Below the pieces are notes generated by a model that saw nothing but the letters and a program-made list of their open reading frames with translations, ran no database searches and was not told where the DNA came from. Position numbers and translations under genes: made by a program. Positions 33,654 to 43,209 of a stretch of 64,000 bases of DNA are shown here, piece by piece. The stretch's first letter is position 1, and every line of letters starts with the position of its first letter. Source of the stretch: Thalassospira profundimaris (GTDB lineage Bacteria; Pseudomonadota; Alphaproteobacteria; Rhodospirillales; Thalassospiraceae); contig NZ_JPWH01000014.1 in assembly GCF_003326755.1 (NCBI RefSeq), positions 57,093 through 121,092 on the forward strand, written 5' to 3'.

Positions 33654-34562
33654 TCAGGCTCCTCCGCCAGTGCCAGAGGTTGCGGTATTTCCGGCAAAGC
33701 AGCGAACGGCCGTTAAAACAGCCCAGGTCAAAAGACCCAGTGCAATGCTGAGTGCGGCGGCAACGGCCACATTGGCATTCCGGGTAAACTCGGTATAAAT
33801 CACCATTGGCAAGACATCGATGTCGGTCGCCAGGGTAAAGGCGGTGCCAAAGGCCCCCATTGCGGTGGCAAAACAGATCGCGCCCGATGAAATCAGCCCT
33901 GGCATTAAACCTGGCAAAATCACATCCTTGATCACGCGCCATGTTGGTGCACCCAGCGAGCGGGCGGCTTCTTCAAGTTGCGGGTCCAGTTTTTCGGCCG
34001 ATGCCATGACTGCCAAAATCACCCGCGGGATCGAAAAATACAAATAACCAATAAACAAACCGGCAATGTTGTAGGCAAAAACCAGTTTGTCGCCAAACAG
34101 GGCGTCGGTCACACTGCCAATCACCCCTTGCCGACCCGCCAGCATAATCACCATAAAACCCACCACCGTGCCGGGAAACGACAATGGCAGGGTTAAAAGG
34201 GCGGTAATCACATTGCGCCCGGCAAAACGGTTGCGCACCAGAAACAGCCCGCAAATCCCGCACAGGACCAGGGCGGTAACTGTCACCCCCGCCGACATGA
34301 CAAGGGTTTGCATCAGACTGGCAAAATAACGCCCGTTGGTCAGAATGATAAAATAGGTCGCGAAACCATCCGGCCCGTTTGCCACGCGCATGGCAACCAG
34401 CGCCATCGGGATCAGGAAAAAGGCGGCGACAATGATCAGACCGGGTGTGAGCAATAGTGCCAAAATGGCGGGGCTGCCAACACCGGGGCGCGCCTGCCCG
34501 ACCATAAAGGATGGCAAAGAAGGGCGCGAACGCCCCCCTTTTATCTGATGAAGCGACGACAC
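33654..34562 (-). CDS. ABC transporter permease, first subunit (PotB/PhnU-like)
   Basis: Membrane subunit of 302 residues with a GTG start immediately after the binding-protein stop (TAAGTG), with GAGG eight bases upstream. The EAA motif LEEAARSLGAPTWRVIKDVILPGLMPGL is typical of the class. An ATG at codon 19 (MVGQARPG) is an alternative start. It pairs with the second permease to form the channel. Confidence 0.88.
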   Translation of the reverse strand: MSSLHQIKGGRSRPSLPSFMVGQARPGVGSPAILALLLTPGLIIVAAFFLIPMALVAMRVANGPDGFATYFIILTNGRYFASLMQTLVMSAGVTVTALVLCGICGLFLVRNRFAGRNVITALLTLPLSFPGTVVGFMVIMLAGRQGVIGSVTDALFGDKLVFAYNIAGLFIGYLYFSIPRVILAVMASAEKLDPQLEEAARSLGAPTWRVIKDVILPGLMPGLISSGAICFATAMGAFGTAFTLATDIDVLPMVIYTEFTRNANVAVAAALSIALGLLTWAVLTAVRCFAGNTATSGTGGGA

Positions 34563-35573
34563 TTATCGTACCTCGGAGAGATAACGCTCGCTAAAGCCAG
34601 CCTGGACTTCGGCCATTTTGGCGTAATCCACCGGCTGGGAACGGGCATAATCGGATGCGGGAAGAAACTTGGCGGCCGCTTCGGGCGACATGGCCGAAGC
34701 AATTACCGGACGCAAAAAGGCATTTGCCCAATGGGCCTGCCCGGCATCAGACAGCACGTAATCCAGAACCTTTTTGCCATTTTCCGGGTGTGGGCCGTTT
34801 TTCACCAGGCTCATGACATAGGGAACCGTCACTGTGCCTTCGCTCGGAATGACAAAGGCAACATCTGCCTGATCCTTGTATTTCGCGCGGTAGGCATTGA
34901 AATCATAATCAATCAGGATCGGAATTTCGCCCGACAGAACACGGGCATAGGCCGTCTGTTTGGGCACAATCGGGTCATTTTCCTTCAGCTTTTTGAAAAA
35001 TTCGATGCCCGGTGCAAAATTATCCAGCGTGCCGCCCATCGCCCGGTTGATCGCCACCGCCCCAGCATAGCCGACAAATGCACTGGACGGGTCCAGATAA
35101 CCCACCATGCCTTTATATTCCGGCTTTAACAGATCCGCCCAGCTTTGCGGCACCGGCGCATCGCCCAGGGCCGCGGTGTTGACAAACAGGCCAATGGTGC
35201 CGGAATGAATGGCAAACCACGCCCCGTCCCTGTCTTTCAACCCGTCGGGGATTTTATCGAAATTGGCGGGTTTATAATTGGCAACCACGCCTTTTTCCTT
35301 GGCCTTGATGCCAAAGGAAACACCGTAATAGGCAATATCGGCGACCGGGTTATCCTTTTCCGCCAGAAGCTGCGACAGCGTTTGGCCGGAATTTTTATTG
35401 TCCTGGGGCACATCGATTTTAAGGTCGCGGGCAATATTCTTAAGCTGCCCGCCCCAATCGGCCCATTCCGGCGGGCAGTTATAACAAATGGCAACTTCGT
35501 CGGCAAAAGCGGGCTGGGTGCCAGCGGCCACCGCCGCCAATGCCAAACCCATAACAAGTTGTTTGAAACGCAC
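34563..35573 (-). CDS. ABC transporter substrate-binding protein (family 1, PotD/AfuA/PhnS-like)
   Basis: Periplasmic binding protein, 336 residues, with signal peptide (M)RFKQLVMGLALAAVAAGTQ and cleavage after AFA. Motifs such as DIAYYGVSFGIKAKEKGV, GTIGLFVNTAALGDAP, PQSWADLLKPEYKGMVGYLDP and SGEIPILIDYDFNAYRAKY place it with the iron/polyamine/phosphonate type. AGGAAGA precedes the GTG at 35573, so the longer frame, which reads into the LacI gene, is rejected. The partner phosphodiesterase suggests a phosphodiester or phosphonate ligand; that is inference. Confidence 0.9.
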   Translation of the reverse strand: MRFKQLVMGLALAAVAAGTQPAFADEVAICYNCPPEWADWGGQLKNIARDLKIDVPQDNKNSGQTLSQLLAEKDNPVADIAYYGVSFGIKAKEKGVVANYKPANFDKIPDGLKDRDGAWFAIHSGTIGLFVNTAALGDAPVPQSWADLLKPEYKGMVGYLDPSSAFVGYAGAVAINRAMGGTLDNFAPGIEFFKKLKENDPIVPKQTAYARVLSGEIPILIDYDFNAYRAKYKDQADVAFVIPSEGTVTVPYVMSLVKNGPHPENGKKVLDYVLSDAGQAHWANAFLRPVIASAMSPEAAAKFLPASDYARSQPVDYAKMAEVQAGFSERYLSEVR

Positions 35574-35584
35574 CTTTGATCTTC

Positions 35585-36613
35585 CTATATTCGGGTTGAT
35601 GACCGGCGTCGGAAAGGTCCTATGGACTCCCCGTCGCTTAAATGATGGGGCAGCAGCAAACTTTCCGGGTTTGACTGCCCCGTAATCAGGCCGCGCAGGA
35701 ATGCAAGCGCCTGCCGGCCCATCTCCTGGGTGGGTTGAACTGCCGAACACAACTTTGGCGTGATCAGCCCACCCACCGAAATTCCGTCAATACCGCCTAC
35801 CGACACATCACCGGGCACGGACAAACCATATGCGCGACAGGCATTTATTGCCGCAATCGCCAGCATATCGGTCGAACATACAAGTCCAGTCACGACCGCG
35901 GGACCACACAACAGATCACGCAGAGGTTCAATCAGGTCCGTCTCGCCAAACCCCACCTGCACCAGATGCGGCGTTTCAATGCCCGCATCGACAAGGGCGC
36001 GGCAAAAGCCGTCATATCGCTGGCGCGACCGGTCGGAGCTTTCAAACCGGCCCGCCACCATCGCCAGCGACCGGTGCCCGCGTTTGATCATCACATCGGC
36101 AATGTCATAGGCCGATTGCGCGTTATCCACGCTAATCGCGGCAATATCGGCCCGGTATGGCTGGTTAAACAGCAACACAAACGGGATTTTTTCGGCCAGC
36201 AGCAAATCCACCACCGGGTTGCTATCAGCATTGGCAAGGGTCAGGATCAAACCATCCACACGATTGTTCAACAGGGCAGAAACCGCGCCCATTTCCCGAT
36301 CGGGGTCATAATTCGAGGATGTCAGAAGAACGGTCAGTCCCTCGGCATGGGCTTCCTGTTCAATGCCCTGAACGGATGTGGCAAAAACCGGGTTGGCAAG
36401 GGTGGGCACCAAAACGCCCACTGTCCTTGTGTGGCGCATCTTAAGGCGGCGACCATTGATGTTGGGCCGGTAATTAAGGTGACGCATGGCCGCATTTACG
36501 ATTTCGACGGTGGGCGCAGGCACATCGTCGGGCGAATTGATCACCCGCGAAACCGTTGCGATCGACAAACCTGACTTTCGCGCAACATCGCGCATGGTGG
36601 GCTTTGAGGGCAT
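35585..36613 (-). CDS. LacI-family transcriptional regulator of the ABC/phosphodiesterase operon
   Basis: 342 residues. HTH TMRDVARKSGLSIATVSRVI (6-25), hinge RRLKMRHTRTVGVLVPTLAN, and a ligand-binding domain with DVSVGGIDGISVGGLITPKL. It is the first gene on this strand; the binding-protein gene begins 11 bases after its stop, so regulator and transporter are probably one transcript with autoregulation. Candidate operators lie just upstream. Confidence 0.9.
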   Translation of the reverse strand: MPSKPTMRDVARKSGLSIATVSRVINSPDDVPAPTVEIVNAAMRHLNYRPNINGRRLKMRHTRTVGVLVPTLANPVFATSVQGIEQEAHAEGLTVLLTSSNYDPDREMGAVSALLNNRVDGLILTLANADSNPVVDLLLAEKIPFVLLFNQPYRADIAAISVDNAQSAYDIADVMIKRGHRSLAMVAGRFESSDRSRQRYDGFCRALVDAGIETPHLVQVGFGETDLIEPLRDLLCGPAVVTGLVCSTDMLAIAAINACRAYGLSVPGDVSVGGIDGISVGGLITPKLCSAVQPTQEMGRQALAFLRGLITGQSNPESLLLPHHLSDGESIGPFRRRSSTRI

Positions 36614-36969
36614 CGGAAAACTCCTGTAACGGCCCCACCATACGGAAATTACAAGTCAGTCTGATAACGCATTTATTGCGTTTTGATGAATGTTTGAAAC
36701 GTTTACATTGGCGGAAAACCGCAATTTATCAAAATCGCGACACAGCCGGGGATTCCGCCCGCCTGCGGGGCATTGGCACCTGTTTCTTTCCCGTCGAAAC
36801 CTGAAAAAGACACGGAAAAAATTGCTTTTTCACGCCGCCTTCACATCTTTTGCAAAGATATCAATCCTCATCCGCCATATATGAATATCCGGTTTCTTTA
36901 ATATGGACGCCACGGACCGGAGCAGATATTCCCTTAATTTACAGATTTAAAATCAGTTTGAGCGCATTC
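36614..36969. promoter_or_regulatory. Divergent region between LacI gene and cydD, with LacI-type operator candidates
   Basis: 356 bases without a gene. AACGCA-N5-TGCGTT at 36666-36682 is a perfect 6+5+6 palindrome. TGAAACGTTTACA at 36695-36707 has the central AACGTT core of LacI/GalR operators. Both are within 100 bases of the LacI start codon. The cydD-proximal half shows no FNR-type box and nothing else I can name. Confidence 0.55.
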
Positions 36970-38628
36970 ATGGACACCCCCTCCGTCCAAAATTCTTCCG
37001 CATCCGACAGAATGGCAACTATACTTGCGCCCGGGCTGCGTGCCCGGAAAAAGTCGGCAGTCTTGTCTGTTCTGGCGGCCCTGATTTGGCCGCTTCAGGC
37101 GGCTGTCGTGGCCCGGGCCTTTGGACAATTGCTGGCCGGGGAAACGGCGTCGGCCCTGTGGGCTGCACTGATTTTTGCCACCTTGGGGATCGTGCGCGCC
37201 GGGCTGTCCTATCTGGCAGAGGCGCAGGCGCAACATGCCGCCGACCATATTACGGCAAAAATTCGTGCTGATATCATCGCGCGCGAGGCAATACGGTCCG
37301 ATGAAAGTGCCTTTGGCGGGGCGGGAGGCATCAGTGCGCTTGCCAGCGAAAAACTTGATCTTTTGATTCCGTTTGTCACCCGCTATGCCCCGGCACAGGC
37401 ACGGGTGATGGTTGTGCCTGTGGTTATTCTGGCACTGGCCTTTTGGTATTCATGGGCGGCAGGGGCGGTTCTACTGATTTCCGGCCCGCTTATTCCCGTA
37501 TTCATGGCATTGGTCGGCATGGCCGCCAAAGAGGCCAGCGCCCGACAAATGACCGAAATTGGCACATTAAACGATTTTCTGGTCGAACGGCTATCCGCCC
37601 TGGCAGACATCCGCCTGCTTGGCGCGGGCCCTGCCGTTTTGCAGGGATTTGCCAGCCAGGCGGCCGATTTGCGCCGCCGGACAATGGCCGTACTTGCGGT
37701 GGCGTTCTTATCCTCCACCGTGCTGGAATTATTTGCCGCAATCGGTGTGGCGATGGTCGCGGTTTATGTCGGTTTTTCGTTGCTGGGTGTGCTGGAATTC
37801 GGGGCCTGGGGCGGCCAGCTTATGCCCACAGCCGGTATCTTTCTTTTGTTGCTGGCCCCGGAATTTTATCAGCCCCTGCGCGATCTTTCGGCGGCCTGGC
37901 ATGACAAGGCGGCAGCCACAGCCGTAATTGACGAAATTTATGCCTATCGCGCGGATACGGGGCACAGGTTACAGGGCACCGGCGGACAGGCCGCCCCCTT
38001 GCCCGGCCCGGCCAGTGTTGTTTTGTCTGGCTGCCATACACTTTCAGGGCGGCCCCTGCCCGAAATCAGCATTGCGCCTGGCGAACATGTGGCCCTTGTC
38101 GGGCCAAGCGGGGCGGGCAAAACCAGTGCCTTGCGGCTGATGGCCGGGCTGGAAGTACCTGTAACGGGCCATGTGATGGTCGCAGATCACCCGTTAAACG
38201 AGGCGAACGCCGATCGCTGGCGCGCCCGGCTGGGCTGGATGCCACAGGCACCACATTTTTTGACAGGCAGCGTGCAGCGCAACCTGACACTGGGCCGACA
38301 TGGTGACATTGCCAAAGCCATTGATACCGCCGCGTTACAAAAGGTTCTTGATACGCTGCCACAGGGCCTGGCAACGCAACTGGGCGAAACCGGTGGCGGA
38401 CTTTCAGGCGGTGAAGCCCGCAGATTGATGCTGGCGCGTGCGATTTTTGGCACCCCGGATCTTATTTTGGCTGACGAACCCACAGCCGACCTCGATGGCG
38501 ACACCGCAAGGGCCGTTACCCACGGGCTTCTGGAATATGCCGCGCGGGGTGTCACCCTGGTCATTGCCACACATGACCGCGATCTTGCCGCGCAAATGGA
38601 CCGGATTATTGATCTGGGAGCGGTGTGA
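36970..38628 (+). CDS. cydD: Thiol reductant ABC exporter subunit CydD
   Basis: One half of the heterodimeric ABC exporter that moves glutathione/cysteine to the periplasm and is required for cytochrome bd assembly. 552 residues from ATG 36970: six-helix membrane domain (about 30-330), then the ATPase with Walker A GPSGAGKTSAL, signature LSGGEARRLMLARA and Walker B LILADEPTADLD. Upstream in-frame starts lack family similarity. Its stop overlaps the cydC start (TGATG). Confidence 0.92.
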   Translation: MDTPSVQNSSASDRMATILAPGLRARKKSAVLSVLAALIWPLQAAVVARAFGQLLAGETASALWAALIFATLGIVRAGLSYLAEAQAQHAADHITAKIRADIIAREAIRSDESAFGGAGGISALASEKLDLLIPFVTRYAPAQARVMVVPVVILALAFWYSWAAGAVLLISGPLIPVFMALVGMAAKEASARQMTEIGTLNDFLVERLSALADIRLLGAGPAVLQGFASQAADLRRRTMAVLAVAFLSSTVLELFAAIGVAMVAVYVGFSLLGVLEFGAWGGQLMPTAGIFLLLLAPEFYQPLRDLSAAWHDKAAATAVIDEIYAYRADTGHRLQGTGGQAAPLPGPASVVLSGCHTLSGRPLPEISIAPGEHVALVGPSGAGKTSALRLMAGLEVPVTGHVMVADHPLNEANADRWRARLGWMPQAPHFLTGSVQRNLTLGRHGDIAKAIDTAALQKVLDTLPQGLATQLGETGGGLSGGEARRLMLARAIFGTPDLILADEPTADLDGDTARAVTHGLLEYAARGVTLVIATHDRDLAAQMDRIIDLGAV

Positions 38629-40286
38629 TGAAAGCTTTGTGGAAGATTTTCCGGTTTATTTTACGTGATCAACGATCGGCAATGCTGCGCGGTGCCGCCC
38701 TGAGCCTTGTTGTACTGGCGATGGGGGCGGCCCTTTTGGGATTATCAGGGTGGTTTATTACCGCCGCCGCCGCTGCCGGGCTGGCGGGGGCCGGGGCTGT
38801 TTTTGATGTCTTCCGGCCATCGGCGATGGTGCGGTTTCTCGCCCTTGGCCGCGCGGCTGCGCGATATGGCGAACGGATGTTAACCCACGATGCCACGTTA
38901 CGCGCGCTTGAAACATTGCGCGCACGGGTGCTGGCAACCTATTTGGCAGCCCCGTATCCCCGCATGATCCGGATACGGGGGGCACAGGCCTTAAACCGTC
39001 TTACCGCCGATATCGATGCCCTTGATGGCGTCTCTTTGCGGCTGGTCCTGCCCGTCATGGCGGGACTATTCACATTGATGCTGGCATTTGTCGTGCTTTG
39101 GTGGCTGGTGACACCGGCTGTCGCATTTTGGGTGGCAGGCGGATATGTGCTTGCCGGGATTGTTGTTTTTGGCTGGATGGCGCGTATTTCCCTGCCATTG
39201 TCCTGGCGGGCCGAAATATCAGCACAGGCCTTTCGCACCCGGTTGATTGACCTGATCGCAGCCCGGCGCGACCTTGCCGTATATGGCCGGTTGGCCGCAC
39301 AGAAAAAACATGTTCAAACCGCCGAAACCCGGCACGAGGATATACGCCGTCAACTCGACAGGCGCGAACGCCAGACCGGGGCGCTGCTGGCGATAACCGG
39401 CACAATTGTCACCGCCGGTGCCCTGGGACTGGGCATCATGCTGGTGCAATCCGGGCAGATCGGCCCGGCCTTTGCCGCTTTGGGCTTTTTTGCCGCCCTG
39501 GCCCTGGCCGAACCACTGGCCCCCGTGCGTCGCGCCGTGTCGGACTTTGGCCGCATGGCTGTTGCCGCCCGCCGGATTGGCAGCGATCTGTCAGAGCCCG
39601 CCCCCCTTACGACCGCCCCGTCACATGTTCCCGACCAAAACCCCGACCAAAACGGGGATCTGCACATTACAAACCTTACCCTGAATCGAGCGGGTGCATC
39701 CGTGCCGATTATATCGTCACTCTCTTTCACGGTGTCCCCTGGCGAAACCCTTGCCGTAACGGGGCCCAGTGGCAGGGGAAAATCAACACTTTTGCTGGCG
39801 ATTGCCGGGTTGCATCCGGTTGCGACTGGGCATATCCGCATTGCGGACCGGCCAATTACCGACTGGGCCGAGTCCGATTTGCGACGCTATCTGACATTGC
39901 TGCCCCAGCGCAGCGCCCTTATGGCCGGTACCGTTGGCGATGCCCTGCAACTGGCGGGCCCGGTTGACGACGCACATCTGTGGCGCCTGTTATCTGCCGT
40001 ACAACTAGATCATATTATCACACAAAAAGGCGGATTGTCCGCCAAAATAGGCTCGCGCGGCGAAGGGTTATCCGGCGGCGAGGCCCGACGCCTTGTGCTG
40101 GCCCGCGCACTGGCGAAAAACCCGAAAATTCTGCTGCTCGATGAACCCACCGAGGGGCTTGACGAAGCCACCTCTGTCGCGGTTTTACGCGGCATTCGCG
40201 AGGTCCTGCCTGACGCCGTTATCGTAATCGCCGCCCACAAGAAACCAGAGCGTTCATTTGCCGACCGGATCCTAGAGTTAAAATAA
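38628..40286 (+). CDS. cydC: Thiol reductant ABC exporter subunit CydC
   Basis: Second half of the CydDC exporter, 552 residues. Membrane domain with GLSGWFITAAAAAGLAGAG (20-40) and RYGERMLTHDATLRAL, typical of CydC, then Walker A GPSGRGKSTLL, signature LSGGEARRLVLARA and Walker B ILLLDEPTEGLD. A GTG one codon earlier (38625) is an alternative start. The cydABX operon follows after 125 bases that carry their own control sites. Confidence 0.92.
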   Translation: MKALWKIFRFILRDQRSAMLRGAALSLVVLAMGAALLGLSGWFITAAAAAGLAGAGAVFDVFRPSAMVRFLALGRAAARYGERMLTHDATLRALETLRARVLATYLAAPYPRMIRIRGAQALNRLTADIDALDGVSLRLVLPVMAGLFTLMLAFVVLWWLVTPAVAFWVAGGYVLAGIVVFGWMARISLPLSWRAEISAQAFRTRLIDLIAARRDLAVYGRLAAQKKHVQTAETRHEDIRRQLDRRERQTGALLAITGTIVTAGALGLGIMLVQSGQIGPAFAALGFFAALALAEPLAPVRRAVSDFGRMAVAARRIGSDLSEPAPLTTAPSHVPDQNPDQNGDLHITNLTLNRAGASVPIISSLSFTVSPGETLAVTGPSGRGKSTLLLAIAGLHPVATGHIRIADRPITDWAESDLRRYLTLLPQRSALMAGTVGDALQLAGPVDDAHLWRLLSAVQLDHIITQKGGLSAKIGSRGEGLSGGEARRLVLARALAKNPKILLLDEPTEGLDEATSVAVLRGIREVLPDAVIVIAAHKKPERSFADRILELK

Positions 40287-40308
40287 TTATCAAAAAATCC
40301 GGTCAATT

Positions 40309-40322
40309 TTGACCTCCGTCAA
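40309..40322. promoter_or_regulatory. FNR/ANR-like box before cydA
   Basis: TTGAC-CTCC-GTCAA is a perfect 5+4+5 palindrome, 90 bases upstream of the cydA start. It overlaps a second palindrome GGTCAATTTTGACC at 40301-40314. The spacing leaves room for a class II promoter. Confidence 0.6.
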
Positions 40323-40348
40323 TGTGTGTTCCAGCTAATATGTTATTA

Positions 40349-40360
40349 TATTCGCGAATA
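40349..40360. promoter_or_regulatory. 12-bp palindrome in the cydA promoter region
   Basis: TATTCGCGAATA is a perfect palindrome flanked by AT-rich sequence, 52 bases upstream of cydA. It is near where the core promoter should be and could be a repressor site; the binding protein is unknown. Confidence 0.4.
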
Positions 40361-40411
40361 ATAATTTACACCGCCGAAGTTCTACTTTCGCGGTAACTGG
40401 AGCCAAGAATT

Positions 40412-42022
40412 ATGGAATTTGGCATCGTCGAACTGTCACGGCTGCAATTTGCCATGACAGCCATGTATCATTTTCTCTTTGTACCGCTGACCCTGGGTTT
40501 GTCCATTGTGGTCGCGATCATGGAGACGGTTTATGTCATGACGAACCGCCCGATCTGGCGGCAAATGACAAAATTTTGGGGTACGCTGTTCGGGATCAAC
40601 TTTGTTCTCGGCGTTGCGACCGGTATCACAATGGAGTTCCAGTTTGGCATGAACTGGAGCTATTACAGCCACTATGTCGGTGACATTTTTGGCGCGCCAT
40701 TGGCGATTGAAGGCCTGATGGCCTTTTTTCTTGAAGCGACCTTTGTGGGCCTGTTTTTCTTTGGCTGGGACAAACTGGGCAAAGTGGCCCACCTGGTTGT
40801 AGCCTGGCTGGTGGCAATCGGGTCCAACTTCTCGGCCCTGTGGATTTTGATTGCCAATGGCTGGATGCAAAACCCGGTAGGCGCACAATTCAATCCGCAG
40901 ACCATGCGCATGGAAATGACGGATTTCTTTGCCGTGCTGTTTAACGAGGTGGCCCAGGCAAAGTTTGTCCATACCGTTAGCGCGGGTTATGTCACGGCAG
41001 CGGTTTTTGTCATTGGTGTTTCGGCCTGGTATATGCTCAAGGGACGCCATATCGAACTTGCCCGCCGTTCCATTACGGTCGGCGCGGCCTTTGGTCTGGC
41101 ATCGGCGTTTTCGGTGGTGCTTCTGGGCGATGAAAGCGGATATTCCGCCACCCATAGCCAGAAAATGAAGCTCGCTGCGATCGAGGCGATGTGGGACACC
41201 GAAAAGGCCCCGGCATCGTTTAACCTCATTGGCTTTCCCGACCAGAAGGCGCGGGAAACGCATTATGCCATCGAAATTCCGTGGGTTATGGGTTTGATCG
41301 GCACACGGTCTTTAACCACGGAAATTCCGGGTATCAACCAGCTTGTCGCACAGGCACAGGACCGCATTCGTTCCGGCATTGTCGCCTATGATGCCCTGAT
41401 GCACATTCGGGCCAAAAACGGCGCACCCGACCCCGCCGATACCGCCATTTTTGAAAAACACTCCGCCGATCTCGGCTTTGCCTTCCTGCTGAAAAAATAT
41501 ATCGATGACCCGCGCCAGGCCACCGACGCCCAAATCGTGGCTGCGGCAAACGATACCGTACCCACCGTATGGCCGCTATTCTGGGCGTTTAGGATCATGG
41601 TTGTCCTGGGTTTCGGCTTTATCGGCACAATGGGGTATCTGTTCTATCGGGCCTCGTTCAAGGGCATGAATTATCCGCGACCGATGCTCAAACTGGCCGT
41701 GATCATGATCCCGGCCCCGTGGATTGCCGCCGAAATGGGCTGGTTTGTTGCCGAATTTGGCCGCCAACCCTGGACCGTGGACGGCGTTCTGCCAACCGCT
41801 TTGTCGGTATCATCGCTGTCGATCACGGAAGTATCGCTCACTCTGGCTGGCTTCGTGCTTTTTTATACGGTTCTGTTCATCATCGAAATGGGTCTGATGC
41901 TGAAATACATTCGCAAAGGTCCCTATCAGGATGTTGAAGAAACCGAAGCCTGGGTGCAACGCCATAAAAATCGGCTGGCGGGCCGGCGCAATGCCGACTC
42001 TATCGCCATGCCTGCGGAGTAA
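40412..42022 (+). CDS. cydA: Cytochrome bd ubiquinol oxidase subunit I
   Basis: Heme-bearing subunit of the high-affinity quinol oxidase, 536 residues. The N-terminal ELSRLQFAMTAMYHFLFVPL holds the heme b595 ligand His20. The quinol-binding loop (LGDESGYSATHSQKMKLAA to about residue 330) has the long-Q-loop pattern of the E. coli CydA-L type, including IPWVMGLIGTRSLTTEIPG. The C-terminal GWFVAEFGRQPWTVDG is standard. Cyanide-tolerant respiration at low oxygen and resistance to NO are known roles of the family, fitting the NO-reductase block that follows. Confidence 0.96.
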   Translation: MEFGIVELSRLQFAMTAMYHFLFVPLTLGLSIVVAIMETVYVMTNRPIWRQMTKFWGTLFGINFVLGVATGITMEFQFGMNWSYYSHYVGDIFGAPLAIEGLMAFFLEATFVGLFFFGWDKLGKVAHLVVAWLVAIGSNFSALWILIANGWMQNPVGAQFNPQTMRMEMTDFFAVLFNEVAQAKFVHTVSAGYVTAAVFVIGVSAWYMLKGRHIELARRSITVGAAFGLASAFSVVLLGDESGYSATHSQKMKLAAIEAMWDTEKAPASFNLIGFPDQKARETHYAIEIPWVMGLIGTRSLTTEIPGINQLVAQAQDRIRSGIVAYDALMHIRAKNGAPDPADTAIFEKHSADLGFAFLLKKYIDDPRQATDAQIVAAANDTVPTVWPLFWAFRIMVVLGFGFIGTMGYLFYRASFKGMNYPRPMLKLAVIMIPAPWIAAEMGWFVAEFGRQPWTVDGVLPTALSVSSLSITEVSLTLAGFVLFYTVLFIIEMGLMLKYIRKGPYQDVEETEAWVQRHKNRLAGRRNADSIAMPAE

Positions 42023-42027
42023 CCGCC

Positions 42028-43191
42028 ATGATCTTGCATGATTTAATCAGCTATGATGTGCTGCGCGTCATCTGGTGGGGCCTGTTGGGTGTTCTGCTGA
42101 TCGGCTTTGCCCTAACCGACGGTTTCGATATGGGGGTTGGTGCCCTTATTCCGTTTGTTGGCAAAACCGACCTTGAACGCCGGGTGGCCATCAACACCGT
42201 CGGCCCGGTGTGGGAAGGCAACCAGGTCTGGTTCATTTTAGGTGGCGGGGCGATCTTTGCCGCCTGGCCGCCGCTTTATGCCGTGTCCTTCTCCGGCTTT
42301 TATCTGGCGATGTTTGTTGTTCTGGCAGCCTTCATTGTGCGGCCCGTCGCCTTCAAATATCGCTCCAAACGTGATGATCCGCGCTGGCGCACGTCATGGG
42401 ACTGGGCCCTGTTTGCCTCCGGTGCCGTGCCTGCCCTGCTGTTTGGGGTGGCTGTGGGCAACGTCATTCAGGGTGTGCCCTTTCATTTTACCGAAGATCT
42501 TCGCCCGGTTTACGAAGGGGCGTGGTATATCAAGTTCATCGGCCTGCTGGATCCGTTTTCGCTGCTGGCCGGTGTGGTTTCCCTTTCCATGCTGATCATG
42601 CACGGCGGGGCCTGGCTGACCCTGAAAGCCGAAGGTGCCGTCCAGCATCGTGCCCGGACCATCGGATCGGTTGCGGCCCTGCTGGCGGTGGCTGCCTATG
42701 CCCTGGCGGGCGTCTGGATGGCATATGGCATCGAAGGCTATCGTATCGTGGGGGATTACATCACCACCGGCCCCTCCAACCCGTTGCACTTCACTGTTGA
42801 AAAAACCGCAACATGGTTAACGGCCTATGGTGAACGTCCCTGGATCGCGATTGCACCGGCAATGGGCATTGTGGGTGGTTTGCTGACGTTCCTGGGTTTG
42901 CGGGCCGGGCGCGAAATTTCGACATTGCTGTTCTCCAAGATGGCGATCCTGGGCGTTATTTCCTCGGTCGGGCTGACGATGTTTCCCTTCATCATGCCCT
43001 CTTCATCCCATCCGCAATCGTCTTTAACGGTCTGGAACAGTTCGTCCTCGCAATTGACCCTGTTCATCATGCTTGTGGTCACGGTGATCTTTATGCCGAT
43101 GATTTTGGCCTATACCGCCTGGGTCTACAAGGTGCTGTGGGGCAAGGTCACAACAGCCAGCGTTCATGATAACTCGCACTCGGTCTATTGA
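42028..43191 (+). CDS. cydB: Cytochrome bd ubiquinol oxidase subunit II
   Basis: Second large membrane subunit, 387 residues, E. coli length. Marks: VIWWGLLGVLLIGFALTDGFDMGVGAL, GPVWEGNQVWFILGGGAIFAAWP, FKYRSKRDDPRWR, and FPFIMPSSSHPQSSLTVWNSSSS near the end. It starts 5 bases after cydA. Confidence 0.96.
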   Translation: MILHDLISYDVLRVIWWGLLGVLLIGFALTDGFDMGVGALIPFVGKTDLERRVAINTVGPVWEGNQVWFILGGGAIFAAWPPLYAVSFSGFYLAMFVVLAAFIVRPVAFKYRSKRDDPRWRTSWDWALFASGAVPALLFGVAVGNVIQGVPFHFTEDLRPVYEGAWYIKFIGLLDPFSLLAGVVSLSMLIMHGGAWLTLKAEGAVQHRARTIGSVAALLAVAAYALAGVWMAYGIEGYRIVGDYITTGPSNPLHFTVEKTATWLTAYGERPWIAIAPAMGIVGGLLTFLGLRAGREISTLLFSKMAILGVISSVGLTMFPFIMPSSSHPQSSLTVWNSSSSQLTLFIMLVVTVIFMPMILAYTAWVYKVLWGKVTTASVHDNSHSVY

Positions 43192-43209
43192 CCGGAAAGG
43201 ATAAAACAC

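Noticed and set aside
40436..41263. Minus-strand ORF of 275 codons inside cydA
   Set aside because: Antisense shadow; histidine-rich low-complexity translation.
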